Assembly: GCA_017642935.1 (NCBI GenBank)
Contig: JAEPOK010000002.1
Coordinates: forward strand, 744,001 to 808,000
DNA length: 64,000 bases
Direction: 5' to 3'
DNA from: Hyphomicrobiales bacterium
GTDB taxonomy: Bacteria > Pseudomonadota > Alphaproteobacteria > Rhizobiales > MH13
Positions 1 to 8,309 of the stretch are shown here, in pieces. Within the stretch, counting starts at the first letter, position 1, and every line of letters begins with the position of its first letter. The notes below the pieces were generated by a model. It was not told the origin of the DNA, made no database searches, and worked only from the letters and a program-made list of their open reading frames with translations. Both the position numbers and the translations under genes were made by a program.

Positions 1-444
1 ATGCACATGAAACATGCCTTGCGAATGGGTGCCCTGGCTGGTGCGCTTGCCTGCACATCGATTGCAGCGAGTGCGATGGATCATTTGACGCCTGCGCCGG
101 ACGGGGCTGAGGTTTATTTTATCGCGCCAGAGGGCGGTGCGACCGTGTCCAATCCAGTGAGGGTTCAGTTCGGTCTGCGCGGCATGGGCGTTGCGCCAGC
201 AGGCGTTGAGCAGATGAACACCGGCCACCATCACCTGCTGATCAATATGCCGCTCGACCAGGTGGATTTGGAAGCAGCGCTGCCGAACGATGATAATCAT
301 CGTCACTTTGGCGGCGGTCAGACAGAAGTAACGCTGGAGCTGCCTACAGGCACGCACACCATGCAGTTGCTGGTCGGCGACCACAACCACATCCCGCACG
401 ATCCGCCGATCGTGTCCGACGTGATCACTGTGACGGTGGAGTAG
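1..444 (+). CDS. DUF4399 secreted protein
   Basis: A 147-residue protein with an N-terminal hydrophobic signal peptide (about residues 3-25, ending ASA before MDH), so it is probably periplasmic. The rest matches the DUF4399 family: a small beta-rich domain with a conserved GHHHLLIN stretch near residue 75, an HRHFGGGQTE stretch near 101 and a GDHNHIPHDPP stretch near 127. Its many histidines could bind a metal, but no function is established for the family. The first ATG is the first base of the window. A second in-frame ATG lies at 7, and upstream sequence is not visible, so the start is unsure. The 3' end overlaps the convergent gluQ gene by about 20 bases. Confidence 0.83.
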   Translation: MHMKHALRMGALAGALACTSIAASAMDHLTPAPDGAEVYFIAPEGGATVSNPVRVQFGLRGMGVAPAGVEQMNTGHHHLLINMPLDQVDLEAALPNDDNHRHFGGGQTEVTLELPTGTHTMQLLVGDHNHIPHDPPIVSDVITVTVE

Positions 445-1303
445 CCAGCAATTGGGCGATCAGCGCGTTGCGTTCGATGCCGGTACGCCTGACCGACCGC
501 AAGCTTTTCGCGCCTTCGGATTTGGAAAGCTTGCGGCCATCCTCGCCCAGGATCAGCCGGTGATGATGGTAGATCGGCGCTGGTAGGCCGAGTAGCTCCT
601 GAAGCAGGCGCTGCACGGACGTCGAGGGCTCAAGATCGAGGCCGCGCACCACATGGGTAACGCCCTGATCAGCATCATCGACGACAACGGCCAGGTGGTA
701 GGTCGCCGGTCGGTCGCGCCCGCGCAGAAGGATATCGCCCCAAACCGACGGATCGGTCATGGTGGTGACCGGCGCGGAGGTCGGCGATGCAATGCGCTTT
801 TCGGCGACTTTGCTGACACCGAGCTTCTCCAAAGCCGCCTGCATATCCAGGCGGATGGGCACGTCCCCGGGCATTTCATCGGGACGGTCGGCGCGGTCAC
901 GGTCGCCGAAGGGGTAGTGCGGGCTGCCGTCCGGATCGCTGCCCCAAGCAATGCCTTCGGCCTTCAGCCCATCAAGCGCGCGGGCGATCTGTGTGCGTGA
1001 GGCCGGCGCTGGATAAGCAAGGCCTTCATCGTAAAGCGCGCCAAGGGCTGCTTCATAGGTGTCCAGATGCTCCGATTGCACCCGCACCGGCTCTTCCCAG
1101 GTGAGCCCGAGCCATTTCAGATCGTCCAAAATGGCCTCGACATACTGCGGACGGGCGCGCGAAAGATCCGTGTCTTCGATGCGAAGCAGTAGCCGTCCAC
1201 CAACCGCTTGCGCCCAACGCTGGCATTCAAGCGCACTTAACGCGTGCCCCAAATGCAGATAGCCATTGGGCGATGGCGCGAATCTCAAGACCGGCTGGCT
1301 CAT
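425..1303 (-). CDS. gluQ: glutamyl-Q tRNA(Asp) synthetase (GluQRS)
   Basis: A truncated class I glutamyl-tRNA synthetase paralogue of 292 residues, without the anticodon-binding half of GluRS. Family members activate glutamate and attach it to queuosine 34 of tRNA-Asp. Visible motifs are the HIGH-type segment FAPSPNGYLHLGH near residues 8-20 and the KMSKS-type segment GRKLSKSEG near the C-terminus. The start is set at the ATG at 1303 because the family begins a few residues before RFAPSPNG; the reading frame stays open upstream, with another ATG at 1315. The stretch where many GluQRS proteins carry zinc-binding cysteines (after 'GLAYP') reads APASR here, so those ligands are missing. The start codon shares the bases CATG with the divergent glycosylase gene. 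Confidence 0.92.
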   Translation of the reverse strand: MSQPVLRFAPSPNGYLHLGHALSALECQRWAQAVGGRLLLRIEDTDLSRARPQYVEAILDDLKWLGLTWEEPVRVQSEHLDTYEAALGALYDEGLAYPAPASRTQIARALDGLKAEGIAWGSDPDGSPHYPFGDRDRADRPDEMPGDVPIRLDMQAALEKLGVSKVAEKRIASPTSAPVTTMTDPSVWGDILLRGRDRPATYHLAVVVDDADQGVTHVVRGLDLEPSTSVQRLLQELLGLPAPIYHHHRLILGEDGRKLSKSEGAKSLRSVRRTGIERNALIAQLLATPPSQ

Positions 1304-1946
1304 GTATCGATGCATAGAATGTGACGCGGATGTGGTCGAGGGCCTCATTTCCCTTAGGGCTGCCGACCCTGCACTTCATCTGGCCATGGACGCTGTCGAG
1401 CATGTGCCGCTGCGGCGCTCGACGCCAGATTTTGAAGGGTTGGCGCGGATCGTCATCGCGCAGCAGGTCTCGGTGGCAAGCGCCAAAGCGATCACCGCAC
1501 GCACCATCGATACGCTGGGTGCCCTGGAGGCGCGGCGGTTCTCTGAAGCCGATGACGAGGCGCTGAAAACATGCGGCCTTTCCCGGCCGAAACAACGCAC
1601 CTTGCGCGCCATTGCCGAGGCTTTGCCTGACGACCAGGCCTTCTCCCGGCTCAACGCGCTGGATGTGGCGGCGATTGAAGCGGAATTGGTGACCATCAAA
1701 GGGGTGGGTCCCTGGACCGCACAGATCTATGTGCTCTTCTGCGTCGGCCATGCCGACACCATGCCGGTGGGCGATCTGGCGCTGCAAAAAGCGGCCGCTT
1801 GGGCGCTGGGGCATGAGGAAAGATTGAGTGCCGAAGCTTTGGCGGAGCGCGCGGAGATTTGGTCGCCGTGGCGTGGCGTGGCGGCGCGGCTTTTGTGGTC
1901 GTATCACAGCGTTGTGCAGGACGGCCGCTCGGGAATCGCCATCTAA
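1302..1946 (+). CDS. AlkA-type DNA-3-methyladenine glycosylase II
   Basis: A 214-residue helix-hairpin-helix base-excision glycosylase that should remove alkylated purines from DNA. The family core is clear: IVIAQQVSVASAKAI around residues 50-64, the hairpin KGVGPWTA around 133-140, and PVGDLAL with the expected catalytic aspartate at about residue 158. It is shorter than E. coli AlkA (about 282 residues) and lacks its N-terminal domain, as is usual for the short bacterial type. The ATG at 1302 is preferred because homologues start close to this point; no good ribosome site is visible and an upstream in-frame ATG exists at 1266. It diverges from gluQ with start codons overlapping by two bases. 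Confidence 0.88.
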   Translation: MYRCIECDADVVEGLISLRAADPALHLAMDAVEHVPLRRSTPDFEGLARIVIAQQVSVASAKAITARTIDTLGALEARRFSEADDEALKTCGLSRPKQRTLRAIAEALPDDQAFSRLNALDVAAIEAELVTIKGVGPWTAQIYVLFCVGHADTMPVGDLALQKAAAWALGHEERLSAEALAERAEIWSPWRGVAARLLWSYHSVVQDGRSGIAI

Positions 1947-2075
1947 AACAACTGCATCGGCTGCCCACAACCAGTTCTCGCATGCGGCCAAGTGTGGCTT
2001 CACAAGCCTGTCACACGCGCTATACATACAGCGTGCGTAACAATTGTGTTGTGCGAATCGGACCGGGAGCCAAGC

Positions 2076-2693
2076 TTGACCGTCGCCGTTTCACCGGAAG
2101 AGTTTAAGGCCACCGGACGCCCGGTGGTTTCACCTGCTTCCCGGATCATGAAGCCCGAGGCTTGCCCGGCCTTGGTGCTCAATGCCGACTTCCGGCCGCT
2201 TTCCTATTACCCGCTGTCGCTTTGGCCTTGGCAGGAAGCCGTTAAGGCGGTGTTCCTCGACCGCGTCAACATTCTGTCCGAATACGACACCTGCGTGCAC
2301 AGCCCAACGACCGAGTTTCGGCTGCCAAGCGTCGTGTCGCTGAAGACTTATGTGAAGCCGCAACGCAATCCGGCCTTTACTCGGTTCAACGTGTTTCTGC
2401 GCGACCGGTTTGAATGCCAATATTGCGGTTCGCCGGACGATCTGACGTTCGATCACGTAATCCCACGCTCGCGCGGCGGGCAGACGACTTGGAAGAACAT
2501 CGTGACCGCTTGCAGCCCGTGTAATCTGCGCAAGGGCGGCAAGATGCCCAAGGTGGCGCAAATGTTCCCGCGCCAGGCACCCTATCCACCGACCGTGCAC
2601 GATCTGCAGGCCAATGGCCGGCAATTCCCGCCCAACTATCTGCACGAAAGCTGGATGGACTTTCTCTATTGGGACACCGAGCTCGATCCTTAA
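2076..2693 (+). CDS. HNH endonuclease family protein
   Basis: A 205-residue HNH nuclease of the type found singly in most alphaproteobacterial chromosomes. The N-terminal part carries ALVLNADFRPLSYYPLS (about residues 32-48). The HNH module follows: CQYC zinc pair near 114-117, FDHVIPRSRGG near 125-135 with the DH pair, and CSPCN near 146-150 closing the zinc site. The physiological substrate is not known. I chose the TTG at 2076 because GGGAG lies six bases upstream and the encoded N-terminus (TVAVSPEEF) looks like that of homologues. The next internal ATG is at 2148, and the open frame reaches back to an ATG at 1992 with no ribosome site. Confidence 0.86.
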   Translation: MTVAVSPEEFKATGRPVVSPASRIMKPEACPALVLNADFRPLSYYPLSLWPWQEAVKAVFLDRVNILSEYDTCVHSPTTEFRLPSVVSLKTYVKPQRNPAFTRFNVFLRDRFECQYCGSPDDLTFDHVIPRSRGGQTTWKNIVTACSPCNLRKGGKMPKVAQMFPRQAPYPPTVHDLQANGRQFPPNYLHESWMDFLYWDTELDP

Positions 2694-2732
2694 GTTGCGC
2701 TCGTTGATTTCAATCCGACACGACTTCGCAGC

Positions 2733-3641
2733 CTATCGGACCCGATAGGACGAGGCTCGGTTGTTCAATGCGCCGCCTAGCTGGCGAACATCGTTCAAAA
2801 ATGTGTTGCAGAAGCCGCCAAAGCCGTTGTTTTGGCACAGTCTGATGCGGGCGCCGCCAAACACCCTCAGCGAGGTGACGCGATCATTCCACGTTGCGCC
2901 GAGCGCGTTGTCGCTGGCTCCTGGACGTACACAGACGCTGTCGCCGCGAAAATTGGCCAGGTCATAGACGCACACGCGTGCTGGTTCAGGCGGCATGACG
3001 TCATAGGATGATGCGTTGTTGTTGAGTGCTGATCCGAGGCGCGCTCTATCGCTGAGGAATACGTTGCACACACCACCATAGTTCGGCCGTCGGCACAGGC
3101 GAATGGAGGCTCCACCGAATACCTGCAGCGATGTGACCCGATTGTTCCATGGTCCCGAAATCGAAGCGTCACTGCGACCTGGCCGCACGCAAATGCTGTC
3201 GCCAGCAAAGTTCGGCAGATCGTAGACGCAGACTCGCGCCTCTTCGACCGCTGGGGTCGGATCGACACCGCCAGCTGGCGGTGTGTAACCTGGCGTTCCA
3301 AAGGTGATCGACCCACCGCCCGGCAAGGGGATGGTGAAACCGAACTGCACCGGCGCGCCTGGTGTGCCGGCACCGGTCGGCGCGGTCAAATAGGTGCGCG
3401 ACACCCAGCCGTCGGGACCTGCGTGTTCGATACGGCACCAGGTGCCAGCTGCCGTGCATTCAACAACATTCACGACCTCGCCGCGATAAAGCGTGTCAAC
3501 GATCACGAAGCTTGTGCCGGGCCCTGATCGTACATTCAGCCCTGTTGTTGCAGCCGCTTCGACCGCGAATGCTGACCCGGCTGAAAAAGCAAGCGCCAGG
3601 AAGGCGGTTGCCATGCCCAGTATGTGTTTGCCGATACCCAT
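2733..3641 (-). CDS. secreted SH3 / beta-gamma-crystallin repeat protein
   Basis: A 302-residue exported protein. Residues 1-26 form a signal peptide (ending SAFA). Residues about 32-85 are a bacterial SH3 domain with the typical GLNVRSGPGTSF and GWV segments, expected to bind cell-wall peptide. After a glycine/proline-rich linker come two similar repeats of about 75 residues (about 145-216 and 222-300). Each starts ARVCVYDL.NF.GDS.CVRPG and ends ALNN.ASSY, which is a beta-gamma-crystallin or peptidase-inhibitor I36-like pattern. The repeats are cysteine-rich, in keeping with an oxidising compartment. The start is the ATG before the signal peptide, with GGTGAG upstream. A secreted PAN-domain gene lies just upstream on the same strand. 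The function is unknown; calcium binding or inhibition of a secreted enzyme is possible. Confidence 0.8.
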   Translation of the reverse strand: MGIGKHILGMATAFLALAFSAGSAFAVEAAATTGLNVRSGPGTSFVIVDTLYRGEVVNVVECTAAGTWCRIEHAGPDGWVSRTYLTAPTGAGTPGAPVQFGFTIPLPGGGSITFGTPGYTPPAGGVDPTPAVEEARVCVYDLPNFAGDSICVRPGRSDASISGPWNNRVTSLQVFGGASIRLCRRPNYGGVCNVFLSDRARLGSALNNNASSYDVMPPEPARVCVYDLANFRGDSVCVRPGASDNALGATWNDRVTSLRVFGGARIRLCQNNGFGGFCNTFLNDVRQLGGALNNRASSYRVR

Positions 3642-3691
3642 GATGTCACTCACCCAATAAATGGTTGTGTTGAAGCTTGTTGCTCTGCCGA

Positions 3692-4414
3692 TCAGGGGCT
3701 GACCCCTGACACGCAGCAATCATTGATGTGGGCCTGCGGAACCTCGTCCTTTAGCCAGCACTGCGGCAGCACGCCGACGCGCGGATAAACGAAGGTCCAG
3801 GCCTGGCAGCGTCCATCGCCTTCGCAGCGAGACTGGCAAGCCTGCCAGTTGCCGCCAGGAAGATCGAAGTTTTCGTAATCCTGGCCCGGACGATCGGTCC
3901 CGAGTTCGACGCGTTGTGCGCCGCATTCCAAGCGCACGTCGCGGGCAATCTCCTGGTTCCACATGTTGTTTTCGCCGGTGCAACCGGTGTCGCCGGTGTA
4001 TAAGACGCGTACGTTGACATCGATCAGCGGGCGGTTGGGATTGAGCTCGCAGACAGCCTCGGTCATCTCGGTCATCAGATCGTTGAACGGATAGCCGAAC
4101 ACCCGGCTGTTTTCGTCGCAGAAAATCGATCGCGACGATGATTCACGCTCTCGCCAATGGTCGTTGACGCATTGCCTGATGACACGGTGCGCGTGGCGGC
4201 GCGCGCGGTTCGGGCCAAAGGGATGGACCCCTTCGCCGCGGAAGCTGCGGCGAAGGGTGTTTCCATCAAAAGAGCTGGTGGTGATCACATATTCAGCGTT
4301 GCACCCGCGCGTGTAGAACGCGTTGGCGGGCTGAGCCAGGGCGATAAGCAGGACCGTGATGACCAGCTTGAAAAGCCAGCGGACTCGACCCGTTGACCAG
4401 ATTGAAGCCGACAT
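3692..4414 (-). CDS. secreted PAN-domain protein
   Basis: A 240-residue protein with a signal peptide (residues about 10-32, ending NAF). The C-terminal 70 residues form a PAN/Apple-like domain: YENFDLPGGNWQACQSRC followed by CQAWTFVYP, QCWLK and CCVSG, with regularly spaced cysteines for disulfides. The middle (about 35-165) is not recognised. PAN domains bind proteins or carbohydrates outside the cytoplasm, so a surface or periplasmic role is likely. A good ribosome site (GAGGGGAAC) lies before the ATG at 4414. It is 50 bases upstream of the SH3/crystallin gene on the same strand, and dsbB is encoded next to it, which fits a need for disulfide formation. Confidence 0.75.
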   Translation of the reverse strand: MSASIWSTGRVRWLFKLVITVLLIALAQPANAFYTRGCNAEYVITTSSFDGNTLRRSFRGEGVHPFGPNRARRHAHRVIRQCVNDHWRERESSSRSIFCDENSRVFGYPFNDLMTEMTEAVCELNPNRPLIDVNVRVLYTGDTGCTGENNMWNQEIARDVRLECGAQRVELGTDRPGQDYENFDLPGGNWQACQSRCEGDGRCQAWTFVYPRVGVLPQCWLKDEVPQAHINDCCVSGVSP

Positions 4415-4499
4415 GATTGTTCCCCTCGATCTAACAAACGAGAAAACGCTCGGTAGGCTGTTAGGCTAGTTGGATGCGTGGCGTGCCGGTTGACGAAGG

Positions 4500-5036
4500 T
4501 CAACGAGCCTTTGGCGGCCAGAGCGCAGCTGCAAAGCAGGCTTTCATCAGCGCGGCGGCGGCGATCACATTCCAGCCGGCAAAGGATAGGCCGAGCACGC
4601 GTAAGGCTGCCTCATCGCAGAAGATGATGGTGGTCTCGTTGATTTCATCGAGCAGGCTTCCGCCCGACACTGTCGGCAGGCCGCCGGAGCCGCAATCATT
4701 GGGTCCGGCCCAAAAATTCCATTCCGCGCCGGCCTGGTAGATGCCGGTGACCATGGACATAGCGAAGAGAATGCCAGCAATCGCGAGCAAACCTCGCGGG
4801 ATACAGGCTGGCCACTTCAGCACTATTGCGAGCGCGACCAGACCAAGAATTGGGATCGCCGTGTAGTAGCCTTCGCGCTGTTCCAGGCAGAGTTTGCAAG
4901 GCGTGAAACCGCCGACGATCTGAAACGCCCAGGCGATGGCCAGAATGAGGATCGCCGCGGCGATGACGCCAAGCGCGACCCATGTCTGGCGACCGTCGAC
5001 TGGGTAGAAATCATCAGATCGAGATGCTGCACTCAT
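4500..5036 (-). CDS. dsbB: disulfide bond formation protein DsbB family
   Basis: A 178-residue inner-membrane protein with about four transmembrane helices. DsbB reoxidises the periplasmic thiol oxidase DsbA and passes electrons to quinone. Both expected cysteine pairs are visible: CKLC (47-50) after the first helix, and C115 with C140 in the second periplasmic loop. The ATG at 5036 is chosen because it lies 16 bases after the stop of the upstream exoD gene and has GGTGG before it; the ATG at 5087 would fall inside exoD. The two form a likely operon. No dsbA is present in the window. Confidence 0.88.
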   Translation of the reverse strand: MSAASRSDDFYPVDGRQTWVALGVIAAAILILAIAWAFQIVGGFTPCKLCLEQREGYYTAIPILGLVALAIVLKWPACIPRGLLAIAGILFAMSMVTGIYQAGAEWNFWAGPNDCGSGGLPTVSGGSLLDEINETTIIFCDEAALRVLGLSFAGWNVIAAAALMKACFAAALWPPKAR

Positions 5037-5052
5037 GGCAGCGAAACCACCC

Positions 5053-5703
5053 TCAAGCGGTGAAGAAGTCAACCGCCCACATCGCAAGAAGCGGGGCGGA
5101 AATCAGCAAAAACGCCACCCAAAGAAGGCCGATGAACAGGCCAAGCAATATCATCAGTCCATCGCGTTCAATAAGGCCGATGGAGGTGATCGCCACACCG
5201 ATGCCAGGGACCGTGTTGGTTGACGGCAGCGGCACCAGGATCGATGCGGCGGGGATCATCATCAGCGCACCGACTATGCGCGTCGCACGGGGGCCGGACA
5301 GAGCCAGCAGGCGGGGACGGGAGATGTGCTCGGTCCAGCCGAACCATTTTTTGCCCCGCGCGACCACCGAGCGCATCGCTTCAACATCAAAGTCGCGGGT
5401 TTTCAGCTTTTCCGGCAGCCACGGCACATGGCGACCGGAGGCCATCTGGCCAGTGAGCACCAGGATGGGCAAAGCAACGATCTGCGGGATCAGATAGACA
5501 AAGGGCAAGCAGCAGGGCAGGGCCAGCGCCAGCACCATTAGCCCAAAAGCGCGCTCTTTCAGCGCCCCGGCCAACGATCCAAGGCTAAGGCGCATCGCGC
5601 CGTTTTCCTGCGCATCGGCAAGCACCGCATCGATGCGATCGAAGGCGGTTGCGGAATCTCCAAGCGGTGAAGAAGACGTATCGGCGGTCGAAATGGCGGT
5701 CAT
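5053..5703 (-). CDS. ExoD family exopolysaccharide synthesis protein
   Basis: A 216-residue membrane protein of the ExoD family (PF06055). It has four or so hydrophobic segments, a conserved SLGSLAGALKERAFGLMVL stretch near residues 40-58, and LPSTNTVPGIGVAI near 160-173. ExoD was named from Sinorhizobium meliloti mutants affected in exopolysaccharide production and nodule invasion; its biochemical activity is unknown. The start is the ATG at 5703, the only methionine upstream of the conserved region besides residue 37. The gene lies directly upstream of dsbB with a short gap. Confidence 0.87.
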   Translation of the reverse strand: MTAISTADTSSSPLGDSATAFDRIDAVLADAQENGAMRLSLGSLAGALKERAFGLMVLALALPCCLPFVYLIPQIVALPILVLTGQMASGRHVPWLPEKLKTRDFDVEAMRSVVARGKKWFGWTEHISRPRLLALSGPRATRIVGALMMIPAASILVPLPSTNTVPGIGVAITSIGLIERDGLMILLGLFIGLLWVAFLLISAPLLAMWAVDFFTA

Positions 5704-5891
5704 CCTGAACTGTGGCCCTTTGGTGCTTAGCGTAGCGATCAGATTAGCAAAAAGAAGCTGCCGCCGGGTTACCAGCTATGGTTACGGCGCAATGATGACC
5801 GCCGATGCCAAAACCGCTGCAAAAGAGGATTGACGGTGAAGCGGATCGCAGTATGGTCCGCGCCATCTACCGCACGTGATGCTTTAGGTTT

Positions 5892-5977
5892 GCCCCTGTG
5901 GCGGAATTGGTAGACGCGCTCGATTCAAAATCGAGTTCCCAAAAGGAGTGCCAGTTCGAGTCTGGCCAGGGGCACCA
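5892..5977 (+). tRNA. tRNA-Leu (CAA)
   Basis: An 86-base cloverleaf with a long variable arm. The acceptor stem GCCCCTG (5892-5898) pairs with CAGGGGC (5967-5973). The anticodon stem CTCGA/TCGAG encloses TTCAAAA, giving anticodon CAA, which reads the leucine codon TTG. GTTCGAGTC is the T-loop region, and discriminator A plus CCA are encoded (5974-5977). A T-rich run follows directly. Confidence 0.96.
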
Positions 5978-6015
5978 TTTTTCTTTGCTCTGTGCCTGCG
6001 GCACAACCGCACCAG

Positions 6016-6038
6016 CGCCAATCGCCAAGCGATTGGCG
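6016..6038. other. perfect hairpin downstream of tRNA-Leu
   Basis: CGCCAATCGC and GCGATTGGCG form a perfect 10-bp stem around a CAA loop, about 40 bases after the tRNA-Leu gene and before the stop of the convergent GGDEF-EAL gene. No T-run follows on either strand, so it is at best a weak bidirectional terminator or a transcript-end stabiliser. Confidence 0.5.
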
Positions 6039-6134
6039 GAATACGCGGCATGCGTTTGCGCATCAAATGCCGAGAGCGCTGGCTCTAAGGTTCGACGGCC
6101 CAACCGTTTGCCGCAGGGGCTCGTGACCAAGCGC

Positions 6135-8288
6135 CTATGAGGCCTGCTCGAGCTTTGGCGCGTTGTCTTGCGTCTCGATGCCGGCACGACCGGCCTCATG
6201 CTCGGCGACCCAATCAGCAAACAAATCTGCCTTCATCGGTTTGCCGCCGTAGTAGCCCTGGTAGTACTTGCACCCGGCCTCGCGCAGAAACGCCAGCTGG
6301 TCGGCTGTCTCGATGCCCTCAACAACCACATCGGCCTGAATGGCTTTGGCCATATCGAAGATCGTGTACAGCAAGCTTTCCGATGCTGGGTCTTCGCCAA
6401 TGCCAAGAACCAGGCTGCGATCAATCTTCAAGGTTTCGAAGGCCAGCGCCTTCAACCGACCCAGGTTGGAATAGCCCATGCCGAAATCGTCGATGGCAAA
6501 TCGCAAGCCGAGGGCGCGCAATTCGGCCACCTGGCGCTCGACAAGTGCGCTTTTTTCCATCGCCGTGCTTTCGGTGATTTCGATCTCAAGCGTCTCGGGC
6601 GCCGCATCGTAGCGATCGAGCAAGTGCTTGACGGTATCGGCAAAGCTTTCATCGTTGAGTTCTTCGATGGCGACGTTGACGGCGACCGTTAGCGGCCGCT
6701 CGCGTCCCTTGTTGATTTCGGCAGCCGCCTTGATCGCCTTAGCCATCATGAGGTTGCCGATCCGCGGCAGAAGGCCAATGCTGGCTGCTACGGGAAGAAA
6801 GACGTCTGGCGGCACGAAACCGCGATTGGGATGCTCCCAACGGACCAGCGCTTCGGCGCCCACAACCTGGCCGGACTGGACGATGAACTGGGGCTGCAGA
6901 GCCATTTGGAACGCGTCAGTCTCAACCGCTGCTTCCAGATCGCGCTCCAACGCTGAACGCTCCATCATTTTGGTGTGGCTGGAATGGTCGTAGTACCGGT
7001 GGCTGTTTCGTGCGCTGCGCTTGGCTTGGTACATCGCAACATCGGCGCACTTTAGAAGATGCTCGCGACTGGTGGCATGTTGCGGGAAGAGGGCAATGCC
7101 GATGCTGGTGGAGTTGGTTAGATGACAGCCTTCCAACCGGAAGGCTTTGCCCATGGCGGCCGTTATGCGCGAGGCCAGCGCGTCCGCCTTGTCGACAGGA
7201 ACCAGGAGCGTGAACTCGTCGCCGCCAAGGCGCGCGAGGGCGCCTTCGTTTTGATTGAGAGCAATCATATGATCGCTCGGGCCGACGCCCTCTATCGTCA
7301 AGCCTTCCTCGCGCATGCACCTGGCAAGGCGGCGGGAAAAAGCGCGCAAAAGCAAGTCGCCAACATGATGTCCGTGCGTGTCGTTGACGGCCTTAAACTT
7401 GTCGAGGTCCAAGAACATCAAGGCAAAGCCAGTCTCGCTCTCAGCATGATCGCGCGCCAAATGCTCAAGTTGATGATTGAGCCAGCTGCGGTTTGGCACG
7501 CCGGTAAGTTTGTCCTCGTAGGCGACACGGTTAACCTCGCGCATGGAACTGCGCACGGTTTCCAACATCGTGCTGAGACCGTCGGCGAGCACACCGATCT
7601 CCCCGTCGGCGCGAACATCGATGGTCTGGTCGAGATCCCCAGCGGCCACCTCTTGCGTAACGGCGGTCAAGCGCGAGAGCGGCTCAGTCAATCGACGGGC
7701 AAGAGCGCCGCACATGATCATTGCGACGAAGAAAAAGAGGATACCGAGCGCAAGGTTGGTGACGAAAACCGTTTGGATGTCCCTGCGCAACGCCTTGTTG
7801 CAAAGACTGACACGTAGCACCCCGATCAGCTGGTCTCCCACGATGATCGGGCCTGCTACTTCCTGTGAAAGATCGCCTTCACTGAGAGCGGCTTGGCGAA
7901 TGCCGGTTTCCAACGCGTTCTGGATCAAGGGGTCGTCTGTTGTGGAAAGAAAGGGCGTTTCTTCATAAGACCCAGCCACAACCACCAAGCCGTCTGCGTC
8001 AACCAGCAAAGCACTAAGGATGTCGTCGCGCGCCAACAGCTCCTCAAAGAATATTTCCAAGGCCGCTGTATCGCCGGTCAAGAGATGTGGAGTGGAAACC
8101 TCTTTGGTCAGGTTCAAGAGATGGTCGACATTGAGTGTTTCTCGTTCGGCGAGCAGCAGGCGCTGTGTTTGAACGTTGATTGCTAAAACCGCGACGACGA
8201 AAAGCGCGATAACCGTGCCGAACGTGATCGCCAGGCGACGTGCCAACCCATCTCGTGGGCTCATTTTATGCAATCGACCAAGCGACAT
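6135..8288 (-). CDS. membrane GGDEF-EAL cyclic-di-GMP protein
   Basis: A 717-residue bifunctional candidate for cyclic-di-GMP synthesis and breakdown. Transmembrane helices lie at about 18-40 and 172-194, enclosing a 130-residue periplasmic sensor, followed by a HAMP linker (about 195-250). The GGDEF domain has an intact GGDEF at 355-359 but no RxxD inhibitory site at the usual place, and a roughly 20-residue insertion just before the motif. The EAL domain starts with GAEALVRW (EAL at 479-481) and keeps the expected catalytic residues: VNVA asparagine, ITES glutamate, IDDFGMGYSN, LKIDRSL lysine and VEGIET. Both activities look possible. The gene begins 21 bases after the stop of a PhnD-type binding-protein gene, so the periplasmic domain may read that protein. 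Confidence 0.92.
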   Translation of the reverse strand: MSLGRLHKMSPRDGLARRLAITFGTVIALFVVAVLAINVQTQRLLLAERETLNVDHLLNLTKEVSTPHLLTGDTAALEIFFEELLARDDILSALLVDADGLVVVAGSYEETPFLSTTDDPLIQNALETGIRQAALSEGDLSQEVAGPIIVGDQLIGVLRVSLCNKALRRDIQTVFVTNLALGILFFFVAMIMCGALARRLTEPLSRLTAVTQEVAAGDLDQTIDVRADGEIGVLADGLSTMLETVRSSMREVNRVAYEDKLTGVPNRSWLNHQLEHLARDHAESETGFALMFLDLDKFKAVNDTHGHHVGDLLLRAFSRRLARCMREEGLTIEGVGPSDHMIALNQNEGALARLGGDEFTLLVPVDKADALASRITAAMGKAFRLEGCHLTNSTSIGIALFPQHATSREHLLKCADVAMYQAKRSARNSHRYYDHSSHTKMMERSALERDLEAAVETDAFQMALQPQFIVQSGQVVGAEALVRWEHPNRGFVPPDVFLPVAASIGLLPRIGNLMMAKAIKAAAEINKGRERPLTVAVNVAIEELNDESFADTVKHLLDRYDAAPETLEIEITESTAMEKSALVERQVAELRALGLRFAIDDFGMGYSNLGRLKALAFETLKIDRSLVLGIGEDPASESLLYTIFDMAKAIQADVVVEGIETADQLAFLREAGCKYYQGYYGGKPMKADLFADWVAEHEAGRAGIETQDNAPKLEQAS

Positions 8289-8309
8289 GTTGTTTGCCCC
8301 ACTGCCGCG

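Noticed and set aside
5892-5977. tRNA-Leu as integration site of a mobile element
   Set aside because: No integrase, no 3'-end duplication and no foreign block follow; the neighbours are ordinary genes.
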